A stretch of DNA of 33,568 nt from Pelosinus fermentans (GTDB taxonomy: Bacteria; Bacillota; Negativicutes; DSM-13327), in contig DJJR01000063.1 in assembly GCA_002434245.1 (NCBI GenBank), positions 1 through 33,568 of the forward strand, given 5' to 3'. The notes beneath the pieces were generated by a model. The model searched no databases, was not told the origin of the DNA, and worked only from the letters and a program-made list of their open reading frames with translations. The translations under genes and the position numbers were made by a program. Below are positions 15,310 to 23,204 of the stretch, piece after piece. Each line of letters starts with the position of its first letter. Within the stretch, counting starts at the first letter, position 1.

Positions 15310-16539
15310 CTATGATGCTTCCTCATTCTTTCTCCAGACTTTTTTGAAAACTGCAATCACATGCTCTTTCAATTCTTCCATGGAGTGATCCCGTATATAA
15401 TCCCATCCCAGCCATTTGAAAGAAGCATTATCAGGAAGCTTATTGTCAACATGAGGGTTTAAAACCGGAAAACAATTATCGGCGGATTTTTGTCCATATT
15501 CAGCACCCATGACAAAGTCAATAAAAGGCTGCAATTGTTTTTCTTGCTTTGCTTTGACCAATAGATACATGGGAGTTATAATGGCTCCGTCAGCAGGCCA
15601 CACAATCATCGTCTCCTTAACCCTAGGACATGCTTTCGCAAAAAGCCATGGAATTACATATATGGCCGCACCTTGAGAGTTAGCAGTCCCAGCAAGCTTC
15701 GCCATCTGGGCACCATGCAATCCATCTTTTACATTAGCCGCCAATTTTATAATTCCCTCATCGCCATACTCTTTATAGGTATGAAGGAGAATGTCTTCAT
15801 AGATATCCTCTTGAGAAGCTCCAATGATAATATTATTGTGATAAATAGGATTGAGCAGATCACTCCATTGTTTAGGCACAGGAAGGTTCCCTAGTTTTTT
15901 CCAATCAATAAGCATTACAATAGGAAGCACGGAGTAAGGCGTATACCATCCTTGCGGATCTTCATAATTGACAGCGGAAAACGTACTATGAACCTGCTGA
16001 TAGTTGACGCTTTTGAAATAGCCTTTTTTAACAAACTTGTCCACAAATTCCGGTCTGAAAAAATCTCCAAAGCCTGCTGCTACAGTAACATCAGGAAAAT
16101 CCTCAATCGTATCTGCTTTCCAGATTTCCTCATAGGGATCGTCTTCACCACATCCTGAAGGCACAAAATATTGAAAATCGCCATCCTGGCTTTCTGTTAG
16201 ATAGGCTTTTAGCACTCTCTCAAATGCTTCTTTGAAAATGTCTTTTATTGGACAATACGTATAGCCTAAAAAATCCGCCTTTCCCCTTGCCTTATCACTC
16301 TCTTGAAATGAACCAATACACTTAATTTCTGCTATTTTTTCTTCCAGCAAGCTGATAAACAACGTTTCATTCATCTCTTTGACCTTTAACGCTGTTTTCA
16401 ACATCAATTGAGGGCTAAGCAGCTCCAGCAGCTCTTCTTTAGTATTCGCCGGAAATCCATTGGCTTTAAATACGGCAGCAGTTTCAGGATACGTCTCTAA
16501 CAGCTCTCCCATTTTCATGTCTGGATTAATCTTGCTCAT
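15310..16539 (-). CDS. Second DUF1858-like / solute-binding-like fusion in the uptake operon
   Basis: 409 residues from ATG 16539, supported by GAGAGGTG about 8 nt upstream; a longer frame to 16569 overlaps the preceding gene. The N-terminal module (MKMGELLETYPETAAVFKAN, LKTALKVKEMNETLFISLLE) and the C-terminal binding-protein-like domain (FPDVTVAAGFGDFFRPEF, PVPKQWSDLLNPIYHNNIII, GLHGAQMAKLAGTANSQ, IVWPADGAIITPMYLLVKAK) match the gene at 10992-12230 along their length. Ends SFKWLGWDYIRDHSMEEL align with KLKWLGWDFIKNNDMKYL. No export signal. Its place between the periplasmic receptor gene and the ATPase gene suggests an intracellular acceptor for the imported metal (inference). Confidence 0.8.
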   Translation of the reverse strand: MSKINPDMKMGELLETYPETAAVFKANGFPANTKEELLELLSPQLMLKTALKVKEMNETLFISLLEEKIAEIKCIGSFQESDKARGKADFLGYTYCPIKDIFKEAFERVLKAYLTESQDGDFQYFVPSGCGEDDPYEEIWKADTIEDFPDVTVAAGFGDFFRPEFVDKFVKKGYFKSVNYQQVHSTFSAVNYEDPQGWYTPYSVLPIVMLIDWKKLGNLPVPKQWSDLLNPIYHNNIIIGASQEDIYEDILLHTYKEYGDEGIIKLAANVKDGLHGAQMAKLAGTANSQGAAIYVIPWLFAKACPRVKETMIVWPADGAIITPMYLLVKAKQEKQLQPFIDFVMGAEYGQKSADNCFPVLNPHVDNKLPDNASFKWLGWDYIRDHSMEELKEHVIAVFKKVWRKNEEAS

Positions 16540-16558
16540 CAAAATACACCTCTCTTTT

Positions 16559-17653
16559 TTATTTTGCATGTTGTAAAATATCTTCTACATCTTGTTCGGT
16601 AAGTTCAACATGATAAAACAATTTGTAGAACTCCTTCATTTCCTGCTTTATATCATAGGTAAAATAATCGGGATACAGCAGGTTGGCCAACCATTTCACA
16701 CCAATGATACGATTTACAGAAGGCGGCCTGTCAAACCAATTAAAGGGTGCATGAGGAATTTTATATATCTTTTTAGACTGGACTGCTTTTAATTGCTTCC
16801 ATTTCTCATCACTCTGAATAAAGTCATACGGATTTTGCAATGTTTGGAAACTTTGATCATAACAAACCAGAATGACTTCCGGGTCCCAAGTCATAATTTG
16901 CTCTATCGATACCTGGGTTCTTCCATACCCCTTCTGCATGGCTACATCTGCAATATTGGTTCCCCTCACCAGATCCAGCACCTCTGTATGGGCGGAGCCT
17001 TTGGGATCGGTTTCCAGCCCCTCATTTCCCTCAGCATAGTACACCCGCACTTGCTTAGCCGTCGGAATCGCTGCGGCCTTTGCCTTCACATCAGAAATTG
17101 TCTGTTTGCAGTACTCTGCCAGTTTTTTCGCCCGCTCTTTTACATCTAGTAAATCGCCCATAAAATCATAGGTTTGATCCATCTTCTCAACATCCAGCCC
17201 TACAACTACCACAGGTATGTTCAACTGCTGTTGAAGAATATCCGCAGTAGAAATAGAAGCTTGGTTTATGTCTCCCATTTGCAGAATCAAATCCGGATTT
17301 ACCTTAAGAACTTCTTCTTGGTTCATGATCTTGTCTTTACCAAAAGAACCGCCAAGCACAGGAAGGCTTTGATAACTTGCCAGGGTATACTTTTTCTCTC
17401 CTTCCGCAGCTTCCCAATTACGTCCGGCAAGTTTATCCGGTGCCAGGGTATACATAAAAATTGTACCGACAGGACTGACAGAGTATACCTTCTTTATCTT
17501 GGCTGGAACAATTACAGTCCTTCCTGCTTGATCAATTATCCTTCGCGTTTCGGCTGCTTTATCTACCGGATTCTCCAGTTTATTGGTACTGCAAGCTATG
17601 CAAGTGAATAAAAGCAGTACAATTGCAAAGACAAACGAAATCCTTTTTACCAT
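16559..17653 (-). CDS. FecB/BtuF-like ABC transporter substrate-binding lipoprotein
   Basis: 364 residues. Signal peptide MVKRISFVFAIVLLLFTCIA with lipobox Cys about 21. A TroA/FecB-type helical-backbone binding protein: RIIDQAGRTVIVPAKIKKVY, PDLILQMGD, VVVVGLDVEKMDQTYDFMGD (linker helix), VRYYAEGNEGLETDP-type segment VRVYYAEGNEGLETDPKGS, WDPEVILVCYDQSF, YKIPHAPFNWFDRPPSVNRI. Binding proteins of this class carry siderophores, cobamides, heme, or molybdate/tungstate (MolA). The PFNWFDRPPS motif is shared with a subset linked to metal oxyanion uptake, but I cannot fix the ligand. It follows the TonB receptor by 64 nt and hands substrate to the FecCD/FecE-like transporter downstream. Confidence 0.93.
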   Translation of the reverse strand: MVKRISFVFAIVLLLFTCIACSTNKLENPVDKAAETRRIIDQAGRTVIVPAKIKKVYSVSPVGTIFMYTLAPDKLAGRNWEAAEGEKKYTLASYQSLPVLGGSFGKDKIMNQEEVLKVNPDLILQMGDINQASISTADILQQQLNIPVVVVGLDVEKMDQTYDFMGDLLDVKERAKKLAEYCKQTISDVKAKAAAIPTAKQVRVYYAEGNEGLETDPKGSAHTEVLDLVRGTNIADVAMQKGYGRTQVSIEQIMTWDPEVILVCYDQSFQTLQNPYDFIQSDEKWKQLKAVQSKKIYKIPHAPFNWFDRPPSVNRIIGVKWLANLLYPDYFTYDIKQEMKEFYKLFYHVELTEQDVEDILQHAK

Positions 17654-17716
17654 GTAGCACCTTCCTTTATCGCCAAAAATATCTGCTATTCTTTATATTT
17701 TTTGCCGAAAAAACAG

Positions 17717-19786
17717 TTAGAACTTATAATTAGTACCCCATAGTACGCTTCTGCCTGCAGCAGGATAGAATAACCGATCTTCATAGTGCTTATCAAAGAT
17801 ATTATTAATCGTAATATACCAATCTTGCTTATCGTTAATCTGCCGTTTAATATGAAAATCAACAACATGATAGCTAGGCAATGTTGTATAAATCGGTGTT
17901 ACACCGTTCACCTTGGTTCGCGTATCACCTGTACCAGTATCACCTGTCGATCTTGCATCTACCCAATGTCCAGTAAGGTTAAATCGATACCCTTTATCCG
18001 CTTTATAATTGAGGCCATAATTGATATGGTTTTTAGGTGTGTAAGTAAGCTCTGTCACCGTTCCATCGGTTTTTACAGAACTCGTATCTAAATAGGTATA
18101 ATTGACAAAACTACTCCACCGGCTAGAAAGCTTTTGTTTCAATTCTATTTCCATCCCCTTAATTGTTGCAGAGGTAAGGTTATAATATTTTTTAGTGACT
18201 GGATCCGCATCAATTCTATTCGTAATATCATTTTTAAAAATAGCAATATCACCTGTCAAAGCCTTATCAAATTGATGTTTTAGACCCAATTCATAATTTT
18301 TCCCTTCTTCAGGTTTTAAATCAGCATTACCATATGTACCATAAAGCTGATTGATCAGCGGGAAACTAGAGGTTTCTCCATAGGAGCCCCGCACCGTATT
18401 ACGCTCATCTGCCTGATAGACCACATTGACCGTGGGACTGGTTTTTGAACCTTTAAGACTTGTATTATCTACATTCACCACTTCATTCTCGTCATGTCTG
18501 ATACCGAACGTAACCATGGTCTTATGATTGGGAGTAAAATTATCTTGCACGTAATAACCATATCGTTTATTTTTATAATTTTTCCAATATAAATGATCCG
18601 GATTATAAGGATCATTGACAGGATCAACAGAAGCGGAGCTTTTCCAATCAATACTATTGTATAATGCCCCATAACTTAAGGTATGCTGGGAGCTTACTTT
18701 AAAATTACTTTGTAATTCCACACCATTTAAGGTGCTTTCCCAAGGGCTGGCATTCCACCGTGTTGTACTATAACCAATGTCTTTGCCAGCAGAGCCTTGA
18801 TAGATACCATTCATAAGAGTCAATCCTGAACCAGCATCATAATCAGCCCCATTAGCCCACATCGCTTGTTTTTCCGTAAAACGATACATTTTAAAATCAT
18901 AATCCAATTTAGAGCTAACCTTCTTGGCATAATCCAACGACAAATTTGTTTTTTCCCAGTCTCTAAATTCCCAATTATTCATCCCTGGCCAAAATCCATT
19001 TTTGGAACTTATCACATGACCGTCAATGGGATCAACAGCATTTAAAGCTCCCTTATCAGTATGGGAATACCCCCCAGTGAAGGTTAATACATCATCATTA
19101 TGTAATTTCCAGCTGAATTTTGTATTAAAATAATTACTTTTTCGATCTGCATTGTCGACAAATCCATCGGTATGCTCTGTTCCTGCATTAATAAAATAAC
19201 TAAGCTTGTCCGTATTCCCGCCGTAGGAAAAAGAACCATTGCGCGTATTATTAGATCCTGCAGCAAAAGATCCGCTCCCACCTTCGTAGTTGTTACCGTT
19301 TTTGGTAGTAATTAAAATGATCCCACCAATAGCATCTGTCCCATAGGATACAGGTGCCGGACCTTTAATCACTTCGATTTTTGCAATATTTCCAACAGGA
19401 AACATATCTAAGTCTACCGAATCCGCACCATTTACTTTCGCAAGAGGATTAACGAGAACCCCATCAATATAGATTTTGGTATAGGATAGGCTGCTTCCTC
19501 GAATATCCACCGTATTGGCATTTTTCCTGCCTCTGTTGAAATTCAATCCAGGAACATCCTCTAAGGCCTCTGACAGATTATTAGCTCCTTTTGCCTCAAT
19601 ATCGCGATCTGTGATTACACTGGTTGTAACTAAATATTTTTCTAAGGGAGTCGCAGTAACTACCACCTCTTCTAGGGTGATTACATCCGTAGAGTCAGAG
19701 TTGTTTTCCTCAGCAAAAGCCAAGCCAGGCAATACCAATAATAAACAGTTCATAAGGACTAGCTTGCGAATATTTTTTTTGTGCAT
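17717..19786 (-). CDS. TonB-dependent outer-membrane receptor
   Basis: 689 residues from ATG 19786 (AAGGAGG upstream; an in-frame longer reading to 19894 runs through the leader hairpin and is not used). Signal peptide MHKKNIRKLVLMNCLLLVLP ending LAFA. A TonB-box-like stretch VITLEEVVVTAT is followed by the plug (NNLSEALEDVPGLNFNRG, VDIRGSSLSYTKIYIDGVLV, IAKIEVIKGPAPVSYGTDAI GGI) and a 22-strand-type barrel ending in a terminal Phe (GTNYKF). Imports a metal chelate, driven by TonB-ExbBD encoded elsewhere. Its presence implies an outer membrane. First gene of the uptake operon, downstream of two leader hairpins of the shared family. Confidence 0.96.
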   Translation of the reverse strand: MHKKNIRKLVLMNCLLLVLPGLAFAEENNSDSTDVITLEEVVVTATPLEKYLVTTSVITDRDIEAKGANNLSEALEDVPGLNFNRGRKNANTVDIRGSSLSYTKIYIDGVLVNPLAKVNGADSVDLDMFPVGNIAKIEVIKGPAPVSYGTDAIGGIILITTKNGNNYEGGSGSFAAGSNNTRNGSFSYGGNTDKLSYFINAGTEHTDGFVDNADRKSNYFNTKFSWKLHNDDVLTFTGGYSHTDKGALNAVDPIDGHVISSKNGFWPGMNNWEFRDWEKTNLSLDYAKKVSSKLDYDFKMYRFTEKQAMWANGADYDAGSGLTLMNGIYQGSAGKDIGYSTTRWNASPWESTLNGVELQSNFKVSSQHTLSYGALYNSIDWKSSASVDPVNDPYNPDHLYWKNYKNKRYGYYVQDNFTPNHKTMVTFGIRHDENEVVNVDNTSLKGSKTSPTVNVVYQADERNTVRGSYGETSSFPLINQLYGTYGNADLKPEEGKNYELGLKHQFDKALTGDIAIFKNDITNRIDADPVTKKYYNLTSATIKGMEIELKQKLSSRWSSFVNYTYLDTSSVKTDGTVTELTYTPKNHINYGLNYKADKGYRFNLTGHWVDARSTGDTGTGDTRTKVNGVTPIYTTLPSYHVVDFHIKRQINDKQDWYITINNIFDKHYEDRLFYPAAGRSVLWGTNYKF

Positions 19787-19837
19787 TTTTTTCCTCCTTG
19801 TTATATTTTTTTGAAAACCATAATCAGCTAAAAGCAA

Positions 19838-19885
19838 GACCGGCTCAAAGTGTATAACTACACTCGGCCGGTACATCATTGTACA
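19838..19885 (-). promoter_or_regulatory. Leader hairpin C (GTACAA-GA-GT family) before TonB receptor
   Basis: Minus strand: TGTACAATGATGTACCGGCC then GAGTGTA, loop GTTA, TACACTTT, GAGCCGGT, followed by CTTGCTTTTA. The second of two tandem copies in this leader, 52 nt upstream of the start codon. No consensus promoter is seen directly in front of it, so it is probably read from the promoter near 20110-20138. Confidence 0.65.
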
Positions 19886-20019
19886 TAATGCCATAATATG
19901 AAATCATTCTTAATTTCATCCATCAAAAGTATACCAATTACTAACATCCTGCTTCCTTCCTACTATCGCGAGAACAACTATACAATTACCAGACACAACA
20001 CCACCCAGAAAAAAATATA

Positions 20020-20065
20020 GCCGACCAAAACGCATAGGCGTATCCGGTCGGCACTTCATTGTACT
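20020..20065 (-). promoter_or_regulatory. Leader hairpin B (GTACAA-GA-GT family)
   Basis: Minus strand: AGTACAATGAAGTGCCGACC, inner ACGC/GCGT, GGTCGGC, then TATATTTTTTT. Terminator-like, about 45 nt after the promoter; followed about 135 nt later by hairpin C and the TonB receptor gene. Confidence 0.7.
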
Positions 20066-20109
20066 CCAAGTTAAAACTAATATAATCATTTTAAAATTAA
20101 CTTGTTTTG

Positions 20110-20145
20110 ATTATATAGTATTGTTTTGTACATTGCAATACATTT
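20110..20145 (-). promoter_or_regulatory. Promoter and conserved box of the TonB/Fec-like operon
   Basis: Minus strand TTGCAA (20138-20133), 17 bp, TATAAT (20115-20110). The plus strand reads ACATTGCAATACATTTT across the -35, nearly identical to GCATTGCAATACATTTA at the promoter near 31941. The near-palindrome TGTATTGCAATGTA covers the -35, as expected for a repressor site. Confidence 0.7.
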
Positions 20146-20258
20146 TTGTTTATATATTCACCTTATTCAACTATACATCCCTATACAAAAATGATATGAA
20201 AGTTGATTATTGATAAGCTACATGCTCTATGTTATCCATATCGTTGCGTAAATAAAAA

Positions 20259-20294
20259 AAGCCAACATTCCACTGCATAGTAAAATGTTGGCTT
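20259..20294 (-). terminator. Terminator of the nitrogenase operon's last gene
   Basis: AAGCCAACATT (20259-20269) pairs with AATGTTGGCTT (20284-20294). On the minus strand the stem is followed by TTTTTTTATTT, a good intrinsic terminator 140 nt after the Nim/PPOX-like gene. The 130 nt between shows nothing recognisable. Confidence 0.85.
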
Positions 20295-20433
20295 CTCTAT
20301 TTATACAAGAAACATCTATTGCACTCCATAAAACATTTCTTATTATCATTCTAGTTAACCATCTCCAGACGATGAGTAAATAACAACAACATTCTTAAAA
20401 CACCCTTACTTCATGTACTATAGCATATGGTTA

Positions 20434-20964
20434 TTACGCTTCTTGCTTAAACAACTCCCCATCTGCCGCCGCGTTTTCTTTCGCCGTCATTTCCTGTGGT
20501 GTCAGCCGATAAACTGCAACTGCATTCCCGTCCATTCCCGAGCGATATTTCTCAATTAAAGTGCTGGTTAAGGGATGGCTGTAATATTTGGGCATAAATT
20601 TTTCAAGCAGTTGCTGAAGAACTGCGGCAGCCTCTTCAAAATCAATCACCTTTACCACTTGGCCGAAAAGCATTACGCTCATATAGGACGTATCAGCATG
20701 ACAAGGAACCGGATCGGTCACAGTCCCGTGTTCTTTATAGATGGTGAAACTAACAGGGGGATTTTCGGAAAGGATACTTACCTTTTTCCCCGATCCCATG
20801 CCATGAAAGTAAATAGAACCCTTGTGCCACACGTAGTTCACCGGAACGGCATAGGGCAAACCACCGCTTACCATGCCCAGCACCCCTACTCTTTCTCGTA
20901 ACAGAAAGGTTTCGATTTTCTCCCGATCTGTGCAATTGCGCTTCGTATAACTAATCTGATGCAT
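20434..20964 (-). CDS. Pyridoxamine 5'-phosphate oxidase-like / NimA-type flavin-binding protein
   Basis: 176 residues from ATG 20964 (GGAAGGGTGAG upstream). Split-barrel FMN-binding fold: FLLRERVGVLGMVSGGLPYA (about 23-42), VPVNYVWHKGSIYFHGMGSG, KKVSILSENPPVSFTIY, MSVMLFGQVVKVID, and a C-terminal YRLTPQEMTAK. These features match the nitroimidazole-resistance-like (NimA) family, small flavin reductases whose natural substrates are mostly unknown. Start codon overlaps the stop of the amidotransferase gene (TGATG), so it is translationally coupled to it. Third accessory gene at the end of the nitrogenase transcript; a link to nitrogen fixation is only positional. Confidence 0.88.
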   Translation of the reverse strand: MHQISYTKRNCTDREKIETFLLRERVGVLGMVSGGLPYAVPVNYVWHKGSIYFHGMGSGKKVSILSENPPVSFTIYKEHGTVTDPVPCHADTSYMSVMLFGQVVKVIDFEEAAAVLQQLLEKFMPKYYSHPLTSTLIEKYRSGMDGNAVAVYRLTPQEMTAKENAAADGELFKQEA

Positions 20965-21677
20965 CAAAGCTCACCCTTCCTATACATTTTTTCCAGTTGT
21001 GTAAGAAACAGATTCATCCACTTATTATTTTGTTCAATATATTCAGGATGAGCCAGCAGTTCTTCCGGCGTCTGTACATAAAGGTCTGGAACCATTTCGT
21101 CTCTGCAATTTTCCACGAGACCCTCAATGATGGCCGGCGTATTTTCCATATGATATTGAAAGCCAAATACTCTTTTTTTATAGACAAAAGCCTGATGCTT
21201 ACAGCCTTGGCTTTCAGCGATACACTCTGCCTCTTCCGGCAGGACGCTGAAGGTATCCCCGTGCCACTGGAATACGACTGGCTGCTCAGGAAAAAAAGAG
21301 AACAAAGGCGATAAGCGTGCTGCCTCACTCAAGCGGATAGGAAACCAGCCAATTTCCTTATAAGGGTTTTGCGTAACCTTGCCGCCTATCACATCGGCAA
21401 TCAATTGACCGCCGAGACATAGACCAATAGCGACTTTACCAGATGCAATAGCCTCCCCGATAAACGCCTTTTCAGCAGCAAGCCATGGATATTTTTCTTC
21501 TTCATAAATATTCATTGGACCACCCATGACCACAAGCCAGTCAAAATCCTGCTGCTCTGGCAAAGGGTCATTTTGATACAATTGTGTATTGGTTATAACA
21601 TGGTCATTTTCCTTTGCCCATGCTAAAATGCTGCCGGGATTTTCAAATGGAACATGCTGCAAATAATGGAGTCTCAT
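20964..21677 (-). CDS. Class I glutamine amidotransferase-like protein
   Basis: 237 residues from ATG 21677 (AAGGATGG 8 nt upstream; an ATG at 21689 overlaps that site). Nucleophile elbow IGLCLGGQLIADVIG with the catalytic Cys, a VMGGPMNIYEE oxyanion-side segment, and the distal FQYHMEN carrying His and Glu, so the Cys-His-Glu triad appears complete. It belongs to the GuaA-type glutaminase group acting without a synthetase domain. It releases ammonia from glutamine or hydrolyses a gamma-glutamyl bond; the acceptor is not known. It lies between a gamma-glutamylcyclotransferase-like gene and the flavin protein. Confidence 0.9.
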   Translation of the reverse strand: MRLHYLQHVPFENPGSILAWAKENDHVITNTQLYQNDPLPEQQDFDWLVVMGGPMNIYEEEKYPWLAAEKAFIGEAIASGKVAIGLCLGGQLIADVIGGKVTQNPYKEIGWFPIRLSEAARLSPLFSFFPEQPVVFQWHGDTFSVLPEEAECIAESQGCKHQAFVYKKRVFGFQYHMENTPAIIEGLVENCRDEMVPDLYVQTPEELLAHPEYIEQNNKWMNLFLTQLEKMYRKGEL

Positions 21678-21718
21678 GCTTGTTTCCATCCTTTCATAAC
21701 TGGATTTTAAAGAGAATC

Positions 21719-22264
21719 TTATTCACCACAATCGCCACAACTGATGTTCATATAACTGAACTTTGATTTCCTTACAAGAGGCACCGCATACGCAGCGGGT
21801 TTGGTTATTCTATTCTGCAATAGTTCTATATACCCTTCCGGTAAGCCTTGTTCTTTTGCACCTTGTATAATGAAATTTAAAAATTCTGCACTAGGAGATG
21901 TTTCTTCGCCGCCTTTATCTTTTTTATAAATCACAGCATCAATTGCTCTTTCCTCACTATCGATTACATCCAATGGATAGTGAAAATACTGTCCTGTTCC
22001 ATCAAAACGGGCATCTACATAAAAGTCTAGCTGCTCCCGATCAGAAAACTGCAATTCATATAACACGCCCCAAACTTCCGAATCAAGATCAGTAACGACC
22101 GTTTCCTGCCCTCCGTCCCATATGGCTGAATATCCATAAAATTCAACTCTGTACCCAGGTAAACGAGCAATTCCAAGTACTTTAGGGTTCAAACATCGTT
22201 GCTGCATTTGCGCCAAATTCATATTCGAACCATAGGCGAAATAATAATGAGCGATATTTTTCAT
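21719..22264 (-). CDS. Gamma-glutamylcyclotransferase-like (AIG2/GGCT fold) protein
   Basis: 181 residues. The N-terminal signature YYFAYGSNMNLAQMQQRC (about 7-24) and ARLPGYRVEFYGYS are typical of the GGCT superfamily, whose members cleave gamma-glutamyl amines to 5-oxoproline. In the stretch where the catalytic Glu is expected (LDFYVDARFDGTGQYFHY), no clear Glu is visible, so activity is uncertain. Ends with Cys pair CGDC. Located 41 nt after the nifV catalytic subunit gene, and presumably cotranscribed. Confidence 0.85.
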   Translation of the reverse strand: MKNIAHYYFAYGSNMNLAQMQQRCLNPKVLGIARLPGYRVEFYGYSAIWDGGQETVVTDLDSEVWGVLYELQFSDREQLDFYVDARFDGTGQYFHYPLDVIDSEERAIDAVIYKKDKGGEETSPSAEFLNFIIQGAKEQGLPEGYIELLQNRITKPAAYAVPLVRKSKFSYMNISCGDCGE

Positions 22265-22305
22265 AGTTTTCTCCTCTTTTTTGGCACTACTCTTTCTTGT
22301 ATTTA

Positions 22306-23175
22306 CTACTGCATAGTCATCCGGCAGACGGATCCCACGACCGGACGATAAGGAAATAAAGGTCTATTGCTTGCTTTGGCAACTAAATCGGCTAATGAAC
22401 CCAAATGACTTGCTTCAATGCCGCAATGATATCCATAAAATTTTTCCAAGGAAGCCACAACTTCCTCTAAAGATGCATTTCCCGCCCGTTCACCAATCCC
22501 TGCCAAGGTCACACTTGCAAACTGAACTCCAGCCTGAAAGGCAGCTAACGTATTTGCTGTAGCCAGACCAAAATCATTATGACCATGAAACTCAATAGGC
22601 AGGGAACATCGTTTGACTACATCCTGCAAACGATCGAATGTCATAAATGGGTCCAAGCAGCCTACTGTATCGGCAAATCGAATTCTCGTGGCTCCATACT
22701 GAGCAGCAACATCAGCAAATTTCAAGAAAAAATCAGAATCTGCTCTTGAAGTGTCTTCCGCACCTACTGTAATCGTGCAGCCATAACTTTGGACTAGCTG
22801 CAATGCTGTCCTTAATTGCTGAATCACCCATTCACGATCTTTTTTCAGCTTTTGGGATATATGCAAATCAGATACTGGTAATGAAATATGGATGCAAGAA
22901 AATCCACAGGATAAGGATGCACGAATATCCGCCAATTCTGCCCGATTCCAAGCAATTAAGGTTGCCCGTAAAGGTAATGCCAAAAGAGAGCGCAGGGTTT
23001 CCTGCTCTTCTTGCCCCATTGCTGGTATACCAGCCTCAATCCAAGCAACACCAGCCCGATCAAGAGCAATCGCCATATTTATTTTTTCCTCAGTAGAAAA
23101 AACAACCCCTGCTGACTGCTCGCCGTCACGAAAGGTAGTGTCAACAAGTTGGAATCCCATCTTGCCATCCATCAT
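22306..23175 (-). CDS. nifV: Homocitrate synthase, catalytic (TIM-barrel) subunit of a split NifV
   Basis: 289 residues from ATG 23175 (GGAGGAG 8 nt upstream; a longer frame to 23244 overlaps the neighbour). HMGL-type barrel with the intact N-terminal catalytic motif VDTTFRDGEQSAGV, EAGIPAMG, and metal-binding FHGHNDFGLATANTLAAF plus GIGERAGNASLEEVV. It ends after the barrel (SNRPLFPYRPVVG), without the C-terminal accessory domain of one-piece NifV. It makes homocitrate from acetyl-CoA and 2-oxoglutarate for the nitrogenase cofactor, most likely with the adjacent upstream gene. A two-gene nifV of this kind is known in Clostridium pasteurianum. Confidence 0.93.
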   Translation of the reverse strand: MMDGKMGFQLVDTTFRDGEQSAGVVFSTEEKINMAIALDRAGVAWIEAGIPAMGQEEQETLRSLLALPLRATLIAWNRAELADIRASLSCGFSCIHISLPVSDLHISQKLKKDREWVIQQLRTALQLVQSYGCTITVGAEDTSRADSDFFLKFADVAAQYGATRIRFADTVGCLDPFMTFDRLQDVVKRCSLPIEFHGHNDFGLATANTLAAFQAGVQFASVTLAGIGERAGNASLEEVVASLEKFYGYHCGIEASHLGSLADLVAKASNRPLFPYRPVVGSVCRMTMQ

Positions 23176-23204
23176 GATACACTCTCCTCCTCTATCCCTG
23201 GAAG

